This document shows, piece after piece, positions 63,267-64,000 of a DNA stretch of 64,000 bases; position 1 is the first letter of the stretch, and each line of letters starts with the position of its first letter. The notes below the pieces were generated by a model. The model ran no database searches and was not told where the DNA came from. It saw only the letters and a list, made by a program, of their open reading frames with translations. The stretch comes from Syntrophomonas sp. Its GTDB lineage: Bacteria > Bacillota > Syntrophomonadia > Syntrophomonadales > Syntrophomonadaceae. Both the position numbers and the translations under genes were made by a program. The stretch covers positions 62,001-126,000 of the forward strand of contig JAENZN010000004.1 in assembly GCA_016841245.1 (NCBI GenBank), written 5' to 3'.

Positions 63267-64000
63267 TTAGATATTTTCTTTATCCATATGATTTCCATAT
63301 ATATTAATTTCCAAATCATTATTTGCTGTAACACTATTAATTATTACCGGATTTGACATGTTATTCTTTATTTTCAGATCGATTTGACCATAGAATACTG
63401 TAGCATCAAGCCCATGGGGAGCATATTTGACGGGGATCGAATGCGGTGACCGTTCAATTATTTCCAGCCCGGCCAGCAGAGAAGCATTATATAAGGTGGT
63501 CGCAACCTGACAAATACCTCCACCCACATCTTGATGGATGTAACCATTGATAATTACAGGTGCTTTTTTAAAGCCGTTTTCCAGGTTTCGTTCCCCAATT
63601 ATCTGGTTAAAAGAAAAAATATTACCCGGCATAATAATTGTTCCATCCATAATCCGAGATGCCAGAATAATATTATCAGTGCGATTTTGATCGTTGTTAA
63701 ATTCTGTTACAAAAGATGCCAGAACACAGTCAATGGCAGTTATATCTTGATTAACTATACTAGGTTGGATATCTTTTTTAACAATATTTATCGCTTCTAG
63801 CTCATTGAATTGAATGCTCTCAAGGATTTTAGAGGTCATTAAATTAAGATCAAGTTCCTCACCAGCTTGCTCATTGACAATTGCTATTTTACCATCACGA
63901 ATATTTAAACTGGCATTCCTGGGAGGTATCATTATCTCTTCGTTTATAGAGTGTAAAAACTTATCCAGCCCTTCCTTATTCCATGACAATTCTGCCGGTA
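63267..64000 (-). CDS. VanW-family protein (5' part beyond window)
   Basis: At least 244 codons. A PG_binding_4-like region (KEGLDKFLHSINEEIMIPPRNASL) precedes the VanW domain (ILASRIMDGTIIMPGNIFSFNQIIGER and GGGICQVATTLYNASLLAGLEIIERSPHS). The frame runs open to the window edge through PAELSWN, so TTG 63989 is not the true start. Family members are cell-wall-linked; some are carried with vancomycin resistance genes, but this one has no van cluster visible. Mechanism unknown. Confidence 0.88.
   Translation of the reverse strand, partial: PAELSWNKEGLDKFLHSINEEIMIPPRNASLNIRDGKIAIVNEQAGEELDLNLMTSKILESIQFNELEAINIVKKDIQPSIVNQDITAIDCVLASFVTEFNNDQNRTDNIILASRIMDGTIIMPGNIFSFNQIIGERNLENGFKKAPVIINGYIHQDVGGGICQVATTLYNASLLAGLEIIERSPHSIPVKYAPHGLDATVFYGQIDLKIKNNMSNPVIINSVTANNDLEINIYGNHMDKENI

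Noticed and set aside
1-64000. CRISPR array, tRNA or rRNA genes
   Set aside because: No regularly spaced direct repeats, no cloverleaf-like sequences ending in CCA and no rRNA-like stretch was recognised by reading.
63267-64000. Vancomycin resistance cluster
   Set aside because: VanW-family proteins are common in clostridia without van genes, and no vanHAX-type genes are seen.

Overview
The window looks like a chromosomal segment of an anaerobic, spore-former-lineage Firmicute, most likely Syntrophomonadaceae or a neighbouring clostridial family. This is inferred from gene content, not from a search. The base composition is slightly AT-rich, Shine-Dalgarno sequences are strong, and TTG and GTG starts are common. 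The order mutS-mutL-miaA-hfq-spoVK-ynbB-glnA-lexA matches the Bacillus/Clostridium arrangement. A very large R-2-hydroxyacyl-CoA dehydratase activator-type protein, a GlcD/GlcF plus LarA hydroxyacid locus, a cobalamin-type radical SAM protein and many PAS sensor kinases fit a strict anaerobe.

Layout. 1-8.6 kb: DNA repair and RNA modification on the plus strand (mutS with its 5' part missing, a hydantoinase-like ATPase coupled to a histone-deacetylase-like hydrolase, mutL, an RsmJ-like methyltransferase, miaA, hfq). 8.6-13 kb: a structured intergenic region, spoVK-type AAA ATPase, ynbB-type PLP enzyme, DUF456 protein and glnA. 13-16.2 kb: lexA and a TtcA-like PP-loop protein on the minus strand, then a penicillin-binding carboxypeptidase. 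16.7-22.1 kb: a soluble chemoreceptor, glcF/glcD on the minus strand, and divergent larA. 22.1-25.2 kb: murB, a structured or relic intergenic region, and a radical SAM protein. 25.2-32.3 kb: signalling block (hybrid kinase plus diguanylate-cyclase response regulator on the minus strand, then a 1055-aa MEDS-PAS kinase on the plus strand). 32.6-39.8 kb: HtrA-like protease, TetR regulator divergent from a 1441-aa dehydratase activator/dehydratase fusion, and an unusual NAD-domain/chemoreceptor fusion. 40.3-50.3 kb: GerMN lipoprotein, ClpP-class membrane protease, EamA transporter, DEAD-box helicase, a 56-aa zinc ribbon protein, an Xre/membrane-protein pair, a nitroreductase, a degenerate group II intron 3' end, and topB. 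50.5-54.9 kb: a nuclease-like small protein, a secreted amidase-like protein, a papain-family protease and a secreted chagasin-type inhibitor. 55.4-64 kb: amtB-glnB, a lipoprotein/membrane-protein pair, a MutS2-like protein without a visible Smr domain, HtrA, and the 3' part of a VanW protein.

How it works together. Nitrogen control is represented by glnA, amtB and glnB. DNA maintenance is represented by mutS, mutL, lexA, topB and the MutS2-like gene. The glcDF/larA locus suggests racemisation and oxidation of a 2-hydroxyacid. The TetR/activator locus has two matching palindromes in its promoter region, which suggests local control.

The points most worth a second look are the Rossmann-domain/MCP fusion (38930-39787), the protease and chagasin-like inhibitor pair with inverted repeats flanking the protease (52343-54849), the probable structured RNA with an H-type pseudoknot after hfq (8649-8800), a second intergenic region sharing its core sequences (23082-23395), long perfect hairpins of REP/RAYT type, and the TetR operator pair. 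No CRISPR array, tRNA, rRNA or intact insertion sequence was recognised.
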